From Actinomycetes bacterium (GTDB lineage Bacteria > Actinomycetota > Actinomycetes > Prado026): a DNA stretch of 8,577 nt. Made by a program: the position numbers and the translations under genes. The stretch covers positions 1 to 8,577 of the forward strand of contig JALOLN010000078.1 of NCBI GenBank assembly GCA_025455945.1, written 5' to 3'. The notes beneath the pieces were generated by a model. That model worked only from the letters and a program-made list of their open reading frames with translations. It had not been told where the DNA came from and made no database searches. Within the stretch, counting starts at the first letter, position 1, and each line of letters opens with the position of its first letter. Shown here in pieces: positions 1 to 5,066 of the stretch.

Positions 1-323
1 GTCGCGAAGGGGAAGGTGCCGTCCGCCTCGGCGAGCAGGATCGACGAGCGCGTGCCGCCGGCGATGTCCCCGACGTACGCCAGCTCGCTGCCGTCGGGCG
101 CCCAGGCCAGGTCACCGGTGAAGGTCCCGGCGGCCGGGCCGCGGATCGTCAGGCCCGACCCGTCGCGGTCCACCAGTCCCCAGCGGACGGCGCTGCCCTG
201 GACGCAGCGGAAGGCGATCAGCCCGTTGGTGTGGGTGGGCGGCTCGGCTGCCACGGCCGGACCGGCGACAACTCCTGCCGAGGCCAGGGCCGCACCCAGC
301 AGGAGCGCAGGCAGCCGGCGCAT
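1..323 (-). CDS. Secreted beta-propeller-like protein, N-terminal part (runs off window)
   Basis: Only the first 107 codons are in the window; the gene continues beyond base 1. The ATG at 323-321 has a strong ribosome binding site (GGGGGAGG, about 6 nt upstream). The protein begins with a classic signal peptide: two arginines, a hydrophobic stretch at residues 5-20, and an Ala-x-Ala site around residues 23-26 (PAVA/AE). The mature part contains the segment LAWAPDGSELAYVGD (about residues 77-91), which matches the PD40/TolB-type propeller blade motif (x-SPDG-x-x-I/L-A-y). An exported multi-blade propeller, perhaps a TolB-like or substrate-binding surface protein, is the inference. The actual function is unknown. 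It lies 56 nt downstream of the small coiled-coil gene on the same strand, with its own candidate -10 box, so it may be transcribed separately. Confidence 0.8.
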   Translation of the reverse strand, partial: MRRLPALLLGAALASAGVVAGPAVAAEPPTHTNGLIAFRCVQGSAVRWGLVDRDGSGLTIRGPAAGTFTGDLAWAPDGSELAYVGDIAGGTRSSILLAEADGTFPFA

Positions 324-359
324 CGGCACCTCCCCCGACGACGGACGACGTCGCCGGGC

Positions 360-365
360 ACGCTA
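360..365 (-). promoter_or_regulatory. Candidate -10 box for the secreted propeller gene
   Basis: On the minus strand this reads TAGCGT, fitting the actinobacterial TAnnnT -10 pattern, about 37 nt before the ATG at 323. No good -35 element is visible at 16-18 nt upstream (CTCACC is the nearest). This is a weak prediction based on one short motif. Confidence 0.25.
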
Positions 366-379
366 CCGGCGCGGACGCC

Positions 380-589
380 TCAGGTGAGGGCGGGCTCGCC
401 GAGCGTGAGCAGCCGCCCCTCGGGCTCGAGCATGACGTCCTCGGCGACGAGCGCGGCCAGCGCCTCGTTGGTCGCACGCAGCCGCACGACCTCCTGCTCG
501 AGGTCACGCACCCGTCGCCGGAGCCGGGCCAGGTCGGCCACCACCAGGGGGTCCGGTCCGCCGACGTGGCCTAGCAGGGCCTTCGCCAT
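380..589 (-). CDS. Small leucine-zipper coiled-coil protein, function unknown
   Basis: A 69-residue protein. The ATG at 589-587 is preceded by GGAGGA with a 7-nt spacer, which fixes the start; the same frame stays open far upstream but without a matching site. The N-terminus (MAKALLGHVGGPDP) is followed by a charged helix in which residues 20-47 form a textbook zipper: d positions L23, L30, L37, L44, and a positions L20, V27, V34, N41. All-Leu d positions with a buried Asn at one a position is the pattern of parallel two-stranded zippers, so a homodimer is likely. No basic DNA-binding region of bZIP type and no membrane segment are seen. The C-terminal 20 residues are probably extended. It lies 155 nt downstream of acyP on the same strand. 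I have a vague memory of similar small proteins near acyP in streptomycetes, which I cannot confirm here. No function is assigned. Confidence 0.85.
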   Translation of the reverse strand: MAKALLGHVGGPDPLVVADLARLRRRVRDLEQEVVRLRATNEALAALVAEDVMLEPEGRLLTLGEPALT

Positions 590-597
590 CGAGGGTC

Positions 598-632
598 CTC
601 CGCTGTGGAGCAGGGGGTGCCATTGAGGCACC
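598..632 (-). promoter_or_regulatory. Two hairpins in the leader of the coiled-coil gene, one over its ribosome binding site
   Basis: On the minus strand there is a perfect 6-bp hairpin GGTGCC-TCAAT-GGCACC (616-632). Six bases on is a 4-bp hairpin CTCC-ACAGC-GGAG (598-610), whose 3' arm is most of the Shine-Dalgarno sequence GGAGGA. No T-run follows, so this is not an intrinsic terminator. A structure of this kind could lower translation of the small coiled-coil protein. The second stem is short and may be chance in DNA this GC-rich. Confidence 0.3.
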
Positions 633-693
633 AGATCTTGGGCCCGCGCACCGCAGGCGACGCGGCGCCGGGCGTGGGTGGTGCGGTCGAACC

Positions 694-723
694 ACTGTCC
701 CACCCCGGCGTCGGGATGGTCAA
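694..723 (-). promoter_or_regulatory. Candidate promoter for the small coiled-coil gene
   Basis: In the 155-nt gap between acyP and the coiled-coil gene the minus strand carries TTGACC (723-718), an 18-nt spacer and GACAGT (699-694). The -35 matches the SigA consensus well; the -10 keeps only A2, A4 and the final T. It would give a leader of about 100 nt containing the hairpins at 598-632. Nothing else coding is visible in this gap. Confidence 0.3.
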
Positions 724-744
724 CATCGGGGTCACCCGACCGGG

Positions 745-1020
745 TCAACGCTCCACGAAGCCGGTGAGCCCGCCGCGGGCCACCGACCAGCGGGCGGTCA
801 CCCCCAGGACCCGACCGGGCGTGCCCGGACCCCGCAGGGCGTCGAGCAGCGCCTGGCAGTCCGCCTCGGGCCCCTCGGCCACGACCTCCACGCGGCCGTC
901 GTCGAGGTTCGTCGCAGAGCCGGCCAGGCCGAGCTCCAGGGCCCGGGCCCGGGTCCACCAGCGGAAGCCGACGTTCTGCACCCGGCCCCGAACCCACGCG
1001 GTGAGCCGCACCTGCTGCAC
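745..1020 (-). CDS. acyP: Acylphosphatase
   Basis: Acylphosphatase hydrolyses acyl phosphates such as acetyl phosphate or 1,3-bisphosphoglycerate in the cytosol. With the GTG at 1020-1018 the protein is 91 residues, the usual family length. Family signatures are visible: GRVQNVGFRWW (residues 12-22), with the phosphate-binding loop and catalytic Arg20, and GSATNLDDGRVEVVAEG (residues 34-50), with catalytic Asn38. The loop reads QNVGFR where most members have QGVGFR. The C-terminus TGFVER is typical; the Mycobacterium tuberculosis protein, as I recall it, is very similar from VRLTAWV onward. In-frame alternatives are GTG at 1044 and ATG at 1080 (111 residues), but these extend past the conserved domain. 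A TAGGCT -10 box 8 nt before GTG 1020 supports that start and a near-leaderless mRNA. In many actinobacteria acyP directly precedes smc; here other genes follow. Confidence 0.9.
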   Translation of the reverse strand: MQQVRLTAWVRGRVQNVGFRWWTRARALELGLAGSATNLDDGRVEVVAEGPEADCQALLDALRGPGTPGRVLGVTARWSVARGGLTGFVER

Positions 1021-1028
1021 GGCCGTCG

Positions 1029-1034
1029 AGCCTA
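1029..1034 (-). promoter_or_regulatory. Candidate -10 box giving a leaderless acyP mRNA
   Basis: The minus strand reads TAGGCT (TAnnnT), and the GTG at 1020 begins 8 nt after it. Transcription would start at or within a base or two of the start codon. No convincing -35 element and no Shine-Dalgarno sequence are present at this start. Confidence 0.35.
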
Positions 1035-1095
1035 GCGACAGCACCCAGCCCGCTCGGCGGGGTGCACCGGGCGCACACATCCGCGTGCCGACGGC

Positions 1096-1143
1096 GGCCG
1101 GGGCCCACGCGCAACCGGCCCGGAACGGGGCAGGACCCCCCGT
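1096..1143 (-). terminator. Two tandem GC hairpins between mutM and acyP, possible terminator
   Basis: About 65-110 nt after the mutM stop lie two inverted repeats. One has ACGGGG/CCCCGT arms with a 7-nt loop (1125-1143). The other has GGCCGG/CCGGCC arms with a 13-nt loop (1096-1120). Neither is followed by a U-tract, so a classical intrinsic terminator is not shown. Tandem GC stems of this kind are seen at actinobacterial transcript ends. The position fits the end of the DUF177-to-mutM unit. The rest of the gap 1021-1207 shows only the 13-bp tandem repeat and the acyP -10 box. Confidence 0.3.
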
Positions 1144-1182
1144 CGTCGCGGGCGGCCTGGGGCGATGGTGTGCGCGCGGTGC

Positions 1183-1208
1183 ACCTGCGGGCGGTACCTG
1201 CGGGCGGT
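1183..1208. repeat. 13-bp perfect tandem repeat at the mutM stop
   Basis: ACCTGCGGGCGGT occurs twice head to tail (1183-1195 and 1196-1208). The second copy shares its last base with the mutM stop codon (TGA at 1210-1208). It lies in untranslated sequence just after mutM. It most likely arose by replication slippage; no function is evident. Confidence 0.85.
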
Positions 1209-2065
1209 CAGGGGTGCGGACGCCGCGGCCGCGGCTGGCACCGCGGACAGGAGTACGACGAGCGGTTCATGAACACGTCGCGCCGGATCGGCGTGCCGCA
1301 GCGGTCGCAAGGGTCGCCCCGCCGGCCGTAGGCGTGCAGCGACCGCGAGAAGTGGCCGCTCTCGCCGTTGACGTTGACGTACAGGCTGTCGAACGACGTG
1401 CCGCCCTGGGCCAGGGCCTCGGTGAGCACCTCCCGGACGGCGCCGAGCACGCGCTCGACGTCGGGCCGGCGCAGCGTGGCGGTCGGCCGGGCCCAGTGCA
1501 GCCGGGCCCGCCACAGGGCCTCGTCGGCATAGATGTTGCCGACGCCGGACACGAGGGTCTGGTCGAGCAGCGCCCGCTTCAGCCCGGTGTGCCGGCGGCG
1601 CAGCGCCGCGCTGAACGCGGCGGCGTCGAACGCCGGGTCGAGGGGGTCACGCGCGATGTGGCGCACCGAGACCGGGAGGCCGGTGTCGTCGAGCGCCTCC
1701 ACGGCCAGGCCGCCGAACGTCCGCTGGTCCACGAAGCGCAGCTCCGGGCCGCCGTCGGTGAAGCCGAGACGGACCCTGAGGTGGGCCTCGTCCGGGGCGT
1801 CCGTGGGCCGGACGAGCAGCTGCCCGCTCATCCCGAGGTGCCCGACGAGCCCCTCCCCGGCGTCCGTCGGCAGCCACAGGTACTTGCCGCGCCGCCGGGC
1901 GGCCAGCAGCCGGACGCCGTGCAGCCGGGCGGCGAGGTCCGCCGCCCCGGCCGGGTGCCGACGGACCGCACGGTGGTGCCGCACCTCGACCGCCCCGACG
2001 GTCCGGCCCACGACGAACCGCTCGAGGCCGCGCCGGACCACTTCGACCTCCGGCAGCTCGGGCAC
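1208..2065 (-). CDS. mutM: Formamidopyrimidine-DNA glycosylase (Fpg/MutM)
   Basis: Bifunctional DNA glycosylase/AP lyase of base-excision repair that removes 8-oxoguanine and formamidopyrimidines. The start is the GTG at 2065-2063 because catalysis needs proline directly after the removed Met: the product begins M-PELPEVE, with Pro2 as Schiff-base nucleophile and Glu3 beside it. The open frame extends further into rnc, but that cannot be the true N-terminus. Length is 285 residues, normal for the family. Lys61 (RRGKYLW) corresponds to the phosphate-binding catalytic lysine. The helix-two-turn-helix has SGVGNIYADEALW (residues 173-185) with Asn177. The C-terminal zinc finger has C253, C256, C273 and C276, with Arg268 in the NRSSY turn. 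It starts 1 nt after the rnc stop (TGAGGTG) without a clear ribosome binding site, so translational coupling to rnc is likely. The rnc-mutM pairing is common in actinobacteria. Confidence 0.97.
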   Translation of the reverse strand: MPELPEVEVVRRGLERFVVGRTVGAVEVRHHRAVRRHPAGAADLAARLHGVRLLAARRRGKYLWLPTDAGEGLVGHLGMSGQLLVRPTDAPDEAHLRVRLGFTDGGPELRFVDQRTFGGLAVEALDDTGLPVSVRHIARDPLDPAFDAAAFSAALRRRHTGLKRALLDQTLVSGVGNIYADEALWRARLHWARPTATLRRPDVERVLGAVREVLTEALAQGGTSFDSLYVNVNGESGHFSRSLHAYGRRGDPCDRCGTPIRRDVFMNRSSYSCPRCQPRPRRPHP

Positions 2066-2066
2066 C

Positions 2067-2759
2067 TCAGCCGTCCGCGCCGGCCCGCAGGGTCTCCCAG
2101 GCGAGCGCCGCCGCCTGCTGCTCGGCCTCCTTCTTGCTGCGCCCGGAGCCTCGACCGCGCTCCTCACCGCCCACGTGGACGACGGCCTCGAACTCCTTCG
2201 CGTGGTCGGGGCCCTGCTCGTGGACGACGTACTCGGGCACGCCGACGCCGAGGGTCGCCGTGAGCTCCTGCAGGCTGGTCTTCCAGTCCAGCCCGGCGCC
2301 CAGCGCGGCCGCGTGCTCGATCAGCCGGTCGAACAGCCGGTGGACGAGGGCCGCCGCCTGCGCGAGCCCCTGGTCGAGGTACACCGCGCCGATGAGCGCC
2401 TCGAGGGTGTCGGCCAGGATCGACGACTTGTCCCGCCCGCCGGTCGTCTCCTCCCCACGCCCGAGGCGGACGAACTCCCCCACCCCGAGCGTGCGCCCGA
2501 CGTCGGCCAGTGCGCGGGCGTTGACCACCGCAGCCCGCAGCTTGGCCAGCTGGCCCTCGGGCAGGTCGGGGTGGGCGCGGTAGAGCGTGTCGGTGACGAC
2601 CAGGCCCAGGACGGCGTCGCCGAGGAACTCCAGGCGCTCGTTGGTCGGTAACCCACCGTTCTCGTAGGCGTACGAGCGGTGGGTGAGGGCCCGCTCCAGC
2701 AGCCCGGCGTCGAGAAGGACGCCGAGCCGTTCCTCCAGGCCGGCGTGGGGGGCGGTCAT
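2067..2759 (-). CDS. rnc: Ribonuclease III
   Basis: Double-strand-specific endoribonuclease that processes the rRNA precursor and structured mRNAs. The protein has 230 residues, normal for bacteria. The N-terminal catalytic domain has the signature NERLEFLGDAVL (residues 40-51) with acidic residues Glu44 and Asp48, and Asp117/Glu120 in KSSILADTLEALIGAVYLD; these match the four Mg2+ ligands. The dsRNA-binding domain covers about residues 158-225 (DWKTSLQEL, then GPDHAKEFEAVV, then a basic GRSKKEAEQQAA helix). The ATG at 2759-2757 overlaps the stop of the PlsX-like gene as ATGA, and GGGTGG lies about 6 nt upstream. Both ends of the gene are therefore translationally coupled to neighbours. All key residues are present and it should be active. 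Confidence 0.97.
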   Translation of the reverse strand: MTAPHAGLEERLGVLLDAGLLERALTHRSYAYENGGLPTNERLEFLGDAVLGLVVTDTLYRAHPDLPEGQLAKLRAAVVNARALADVGRTLGVGEFVRLGRGEETTGGRDKSSILADTLEALIGAVYLDQGLAQAAALVHRLFDRLIEHAAALGAGLDWKTSLQELTATLGVGVPEYVVHEQGPDHAKEFEAVVHVGGEERGRGSGRSKKEAEQQAAALAWETLRAGADG

Positions 2760-3673
2760 CGCGGGCCACCCGGGACGCTCGGCAGTCCCGCCGCCACCCG
2801 CCGCGCCCGGACGACCGCCGCGAGCTCGGTCGTGCAGGCGTCGACGACGCCCCCGCGCACCAGCCGGGCCGCCAGGCCCACGGCGGCGCAGAGCTGTTCG
2901 ACCGACGGCTCGGCCACGACCACCGGACCGGATCGGCCCAGCACCACCAGTCCGAGCACGTGCACGGCGGCCGCCGCGGTCAGCGCGTCCAGCAGGACGG
3001 CCCCGGAGCGACCGTCGGCGACCAGGCCGTCGACCGCCCCGTCGAGCAGCGCGCGGGCCCCCACCGGGTGCGGTCCCTCGCCCAGGAGCGGCCGGACCCT
3101 GGCGTCCGGCCCAGCCAGGGACCGTGCCGCGGCGCCCACCACGGCCGCGACCGTGTCGACGTCCGGGTGCACCTCACCCCCGACGTCGCCCACGACTGCC
3201 GGTCGGGGCGAGCCGGGCACGGCGACGGCCGCCGCGAGGACGGGCCGGCCGGCCCCGGGCAGGGCGGGCAGCGCGACCCGTGCAGCGGCCAGCGCCACCG
3301 CTGGGGTGGCGGCCGACACGAGCACGTCGACGGCACCGGCGGCCACCCGCGCCGCCCCGACCCGGGTGGGGACGTCGAGCCGGGAGCGCACCGCTCGGTC
3401 GGGGTCGGCGGGGTCCGCAGCCGCGCCTGATCGCACGTGGCCGAGTCGGTCGCCCGCGGCGGCAGCGGCAGCCGCACGGTCCGCCGGCCCGGCGTCCTGC
3501 TCCGGTCCCACGAGGACGAGGTCGACGCCGGGCTCCGCGCGCAGCAGCGCGGCGATCGCGTCGGCCACGACCCCGGAGGTGCCGGCCGGACCGGGCCGCA
3601 GCCCGGACAGGTCGAGCGCGACGGCGACCCGTGTCGGGTCGGTGCGAGTGCGCTCCGGCACGGGGGCGCTCAC
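2756..3673 (-). CDS. PlsX-like protein lacking the catalytic motifs, probable pseudoenzyme
   Basis: A 305-residue open frame in the slot between rpmF and rnc where many bacteria carry plsX (phosphate acyltransferase, acyl-ACP to acyl-phosphate). The outline follows PlsX: VAVALDLSG near residues 16-24 (PlsX VDAMGGD), LVLVGPE (53-58), DPADPDRAVRSR (87-98, PlsX EPxDxPxxAxRxK), AVDVLVSAATPAV (114-126, PlsX SAGNTGA), GRPVLA (142-147), GDVGGEVHPD (162-171, PlsX DVGANVD), DGLVADGRSGAVLLDAL (215-231, PlsX DVVVTDGFTGNVTLK), and a C-terminal GLVVLGRSGPVVVAEPS. Each signature is altered, and the stretch holding LLNxGxExxKG (about 30 residues) appears deleted. Composition is Ala/Val/Gly-rich, yet the frame is intact. 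The GTG start is 3 nt after the rpmF stop; the 3' end overlaps rnc by 4 nt. A structural or regulatory role, or slow decay of a gene kept for operon coupling, are both possible. Enzymatic activity is doubtful. Confidence 0.8.
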   Translation of the reverse strand: MSAPVPERTRTDPTRVAVALDLSGLRPGPAGTSGVVADAIAALLRAEPGVDLVLVGPEQDAGPADRAAAAAAAGDRLGHVRSGAAADPADPDRAVRSRLDVPTRVGAARVAAGAVDVLVSAATPAVALAAARVALPALPGAGRPVLAAAVAVPGSPRPAVVGDVGGEVHPDVDTVAAVVGAAARSLAGPDARVRPLLGEGPHPVGARALLDGAVDGLVADGRSGAVLLDALTAAAAVHVLGLVVLGRSGPVVVAEPSVEQLCAAVGLAARLVRGGVVDACTTELAAVVRARRVAAGLPSVPGGPR

Positions 3674-3676
3674 GGC

Positions 3677-3850
3677 TCAGACGGCCAGGACCTGCCGCTT
3701 GTTGTACGTACCGCACGTCGGGCAGGCCGCGTGCGGCAGCTTGGGCTGCTTGCAGCGGTCGCAGGTCGCCAGCGTCAGGGGCGCTGCCTTCCAGTTGGCC
3801 CGGCGCGACCGGGTGTTGCTGCGCGAGGTCTTCCGCTTCGGGACCGCCAC
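3677..3850 (-). CDS. rpmF: 50S ribosomal protein L32 (zinc-ribbon form)
   Basis: A 57-residue protein beginning (M)AVPKRKTSRSNTRSRRANW, the hallmark N-terminus of bacterial L32, a late-assembling protein of the large subunit. The C-terminal zinc ribbon is intact: C30-x2-C33 (CDRC) and C43-x2-C46 (CPTC). This is therefore the zinc-binding form, not the cysteine-free paralogue made under zinc starvation. The GTG at 3850-3848 gives the exact family N-terminus; GGAAGG lies 9 nt upstream inside the end of the DUF177 gene. It starts 2 nt after the DUF177 stop, the usual DUF177-rpmF pairing, and is followed after 3 nt by the PlsX-like gene. Confidence 0.97.
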   Translation of the reverse strand: MAVPKRKTSRSNTRSRRANWKAAPLTLATCDRCKQPKLPHAACPTCGTYNKRQVLAV

Positions 3851-3852
3851 GG

Positions 3853-4392
3853 CTAGCCGCCTTCCATCTCGTCGTCCGTCGGGTCGTGCAGGGGGTCGTG
3901 CTCGGGACGCAGGGCGCCCAGGGCCGCCCAGCGCGGGTCGGCCACGTCGTGCCTGTGCCCGGGGTCGTCCGCCAGGCGCACCCCGCAGGAGGGGCACAGG
4001 CCCGGGCAGTCGTCCCGGCACAGCGGCTGCAGGGGCAGGGCCAGCACGACCGAGTCCCGCAGCGCCGGCTCGAGGTCGAGCAGGTCGCCCTCGAGCCGTT
4101 CGGCCTCCTCGTCGTCGACGTCCTGGTCGGGGTAGTAGTAGAGCTCCTGGACGGCGACCTCCGCGCTGGAGGCGACCGGGTCCAGGCAGCGCACGCACTC
4201 ACCTTCGACCCGCACCCGTGCCGTTGCCGTCACGAGCACGCCCTCGACGACCGACTCGCACCGGATGTCCAGGTGGACGTCGGACCCCGCGGGGACGCCG
4301 ATCACCCCGGTGCCGAGGTCCGCCGGCGCCGGCACGGTGCGGGTCAGCTGCCGCATCGACCCCGGGCGGCGGCCGAGGTCGCGGGTGTCCAC
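3853..4392 (-). CDS. yceD: DUF177 (YceD-family) metal-binding protein; true start probably at 4425
   Basis: DUF177/YceD proteins are encoded next to rpmF across bacteria. The family is linked to 23S rRNA or large-subunit maturation, with no known enzymatic activity. From GTG 4392 the product is 179 residues. Visible features are DLGRRPGSM near the N-terminus, the first cysteine pair in GECVRCLDPV (C66, C69), an acidic middle (residues 89-107, DQDVDDEEAERLEGDLLDL), and the cysteine cluster CRDDCPGLCPSC (C125, C129, C133, C136), which probably binds zinc. DPRWAAL (152-158) near the end is typical. The frame stays open upstream and encodes LSRLDPRAPFV before residue 1, which resembles the usual start of actinobacterial members. 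A CTG at 4425-4423 lies 5 nt after GGAGG, while GTG 4392 has no ribosome binding site. The likely full product is therefore 190 residues from a CTG start. Confidence 0.92.
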   Translation of the reverse strand: MDTRDLGRRPGSMRQLTRTVPAPADLGTGVIGVPAGSDVHLDIRCESVVEGVLVTATARVRVEGECVRCLDPVASSAEVAVQELYYYPDQDVDDEEAERLEGDLLDLEPALRDSVVLALPLQPLCRDDCPGLCPSCGVRLADDPGHRHDVADPRWAALGALRPEHDPLHDPTDDEMEGG

Positions 4393-4479
4393 GACGAACG
4401 GCGCTCTGGGGTCGAGCCTGGACAGCGGAACCTCCGTGGGCGCGACACACCACGGTCTCGGGCGAAGACCGGACCGCCC

Positions 4480-4510
4480 AGGGTACCGGAGGCCGCCGCG
4501 ACCGGCCCAA
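4480..4510 (-). promoter_or_regulatory. Candidate promoter of the DUF177-rpmF-rnc-mutM unit
   Basis: In the gap after the SepIVA-like gene the minus strand has TTGGGC (4510-4505), 19 nt, then TACCCT (4485-4480), which fits the TAnnnT actinobacterial -10. Transcription would begin near 4473, about 40 nt before the GGAGG site at 4431-4435. The long spacer and imperfect -35 make this moderate at best. Nothing coding was found in the rest of the gap. Confidence 0.35.
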
Positions 4511-4533
4511 TCAGCGCCGCCCGGGACGCCCGC

Positions 4534-5034
4534 TCAGGAGCTGGAGATGCGCTGGAACGGCCCGGTGTCGTCGCCGAGGTCGTGGACGTCGTGCCGGCCG
4601 CGCAGCTTGTCCCGGCCCCGCTGGACGGCGGCCAGCGTCTTGTTGAGCGAGATCTCGAAGGTCGCCAGCTTGCCGTCGACGTACTCGTCGGTGGCCGACC
4701 GCATCTGCTCGGCCTCGGTCTCGGCGTCGGCGACGATCCGGCTGGCCTCGAGCTGCGCCTGGGCGTACACCTCGGTCTCCGACACCAGCCGCATGCGCTC
4801 CTCGTGGGCCGCCGCGACGATCTGCTCCGCCTCGAGCCGGCCCTCCCCGACGACCTGCTCGCGGTCGGAGAGCAGCCGGTCGGCCAGGTCGAGCTCCTCG
4901 GGCAGCAGCGCCCGCAGCTCGTCCAGCAGCGCCAGCAGCTCGGCCCGGTTGACCATGCACGAGGAGGACATCGGCATGGCGCGCGCGTTCTCGACCAGCG
5001 CGGTGATCTCGTCGAGCTTGTCGTGGACGTCCAC
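4534..5034 (-). CDS. sepIVA: SepIVA-like DivIVA-family coiled-coil protein
   Basis: A 166-residue, mostly helical protein. From GTG 5034 the N-terminus is DVHDKLDEITALVENARAM, then PMSSSCMVNRAELLALLDELRALLPEEL (residues 21-48), a pattern I recognise from mycobacterial SepIVA (Rv2927c in M. tuberculosis, which also lies near the DUF177, rnc and fpg genes). SepIVA is a septum- and pole-associated DivIVA homologue needed for division and envelope growth. Residues about 50-145 form a long coiled coil rich in Glu, Ala and Arg (for example EAEQIVAAAHEERMRLVSE, 68-86). The tail HDLGDDTGPFQRISSS is probably disordered. It is clearly shorter than the mycobacterial protein, which as I recall is about 245 residues. 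GAGGAG lies 10 nt before the GTG. The gene starts 32 nt after coaD and may share its transcript. Some databases label such proteins ATP synthase subunit b-like; that reflects coiled coil only. Confidence 0.8.
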   Translation of the reverse strand: MDVHDKLDEITALVENARAMPMSSSCMVNRAELLALLDELRALLPEELDLADRLLSDREQVVGEGRLEAEQIVAAAHEERMRLVSETEVYAQAQLEASRIVADAETEAEQMRSATDEYVDGKLATFEISLNKTLAAVQRGRDKLRGRHDVHDLGDDTGPFQRISSS

Positions 5035-5066
5035 GGTCGCGCGGCTCCTCGGTCGATGCGGTCGGG

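Noticed and set aside
16..387. A 123-codon plus-strand open frame at the left edge
   Set aside because: It is antisense to the secreted propeller gene, which has a signal peptide, a strong ribosome binding site and a PDG blade motif.
590..744. A possible tRNA or structured RNA gene in the gap upstream of the coiled-coil gene
   Set aside because: No cloverleaf, T-loop or CCA end can be found; only a short hairpin and promoter-like hexamers are present.
380..1114. The 244-codon extension of the coiled-coil frame upstream to 1114
   Set aside because: The upstream part overlaps acyP in another frame and has no ribosome binding site. The ATG at 589 has GGAGGA at proper distance and begins the coherent sequence.
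605..2263. A 552-codon plus-strand open frame, and one at 1533-2651
   Set aside because: Antisense of acyP, mutM and the end of rnc. They are low-complexity Arg/Pro/Ala translations with no domain, explained by GC bias at third positions of the real genes.
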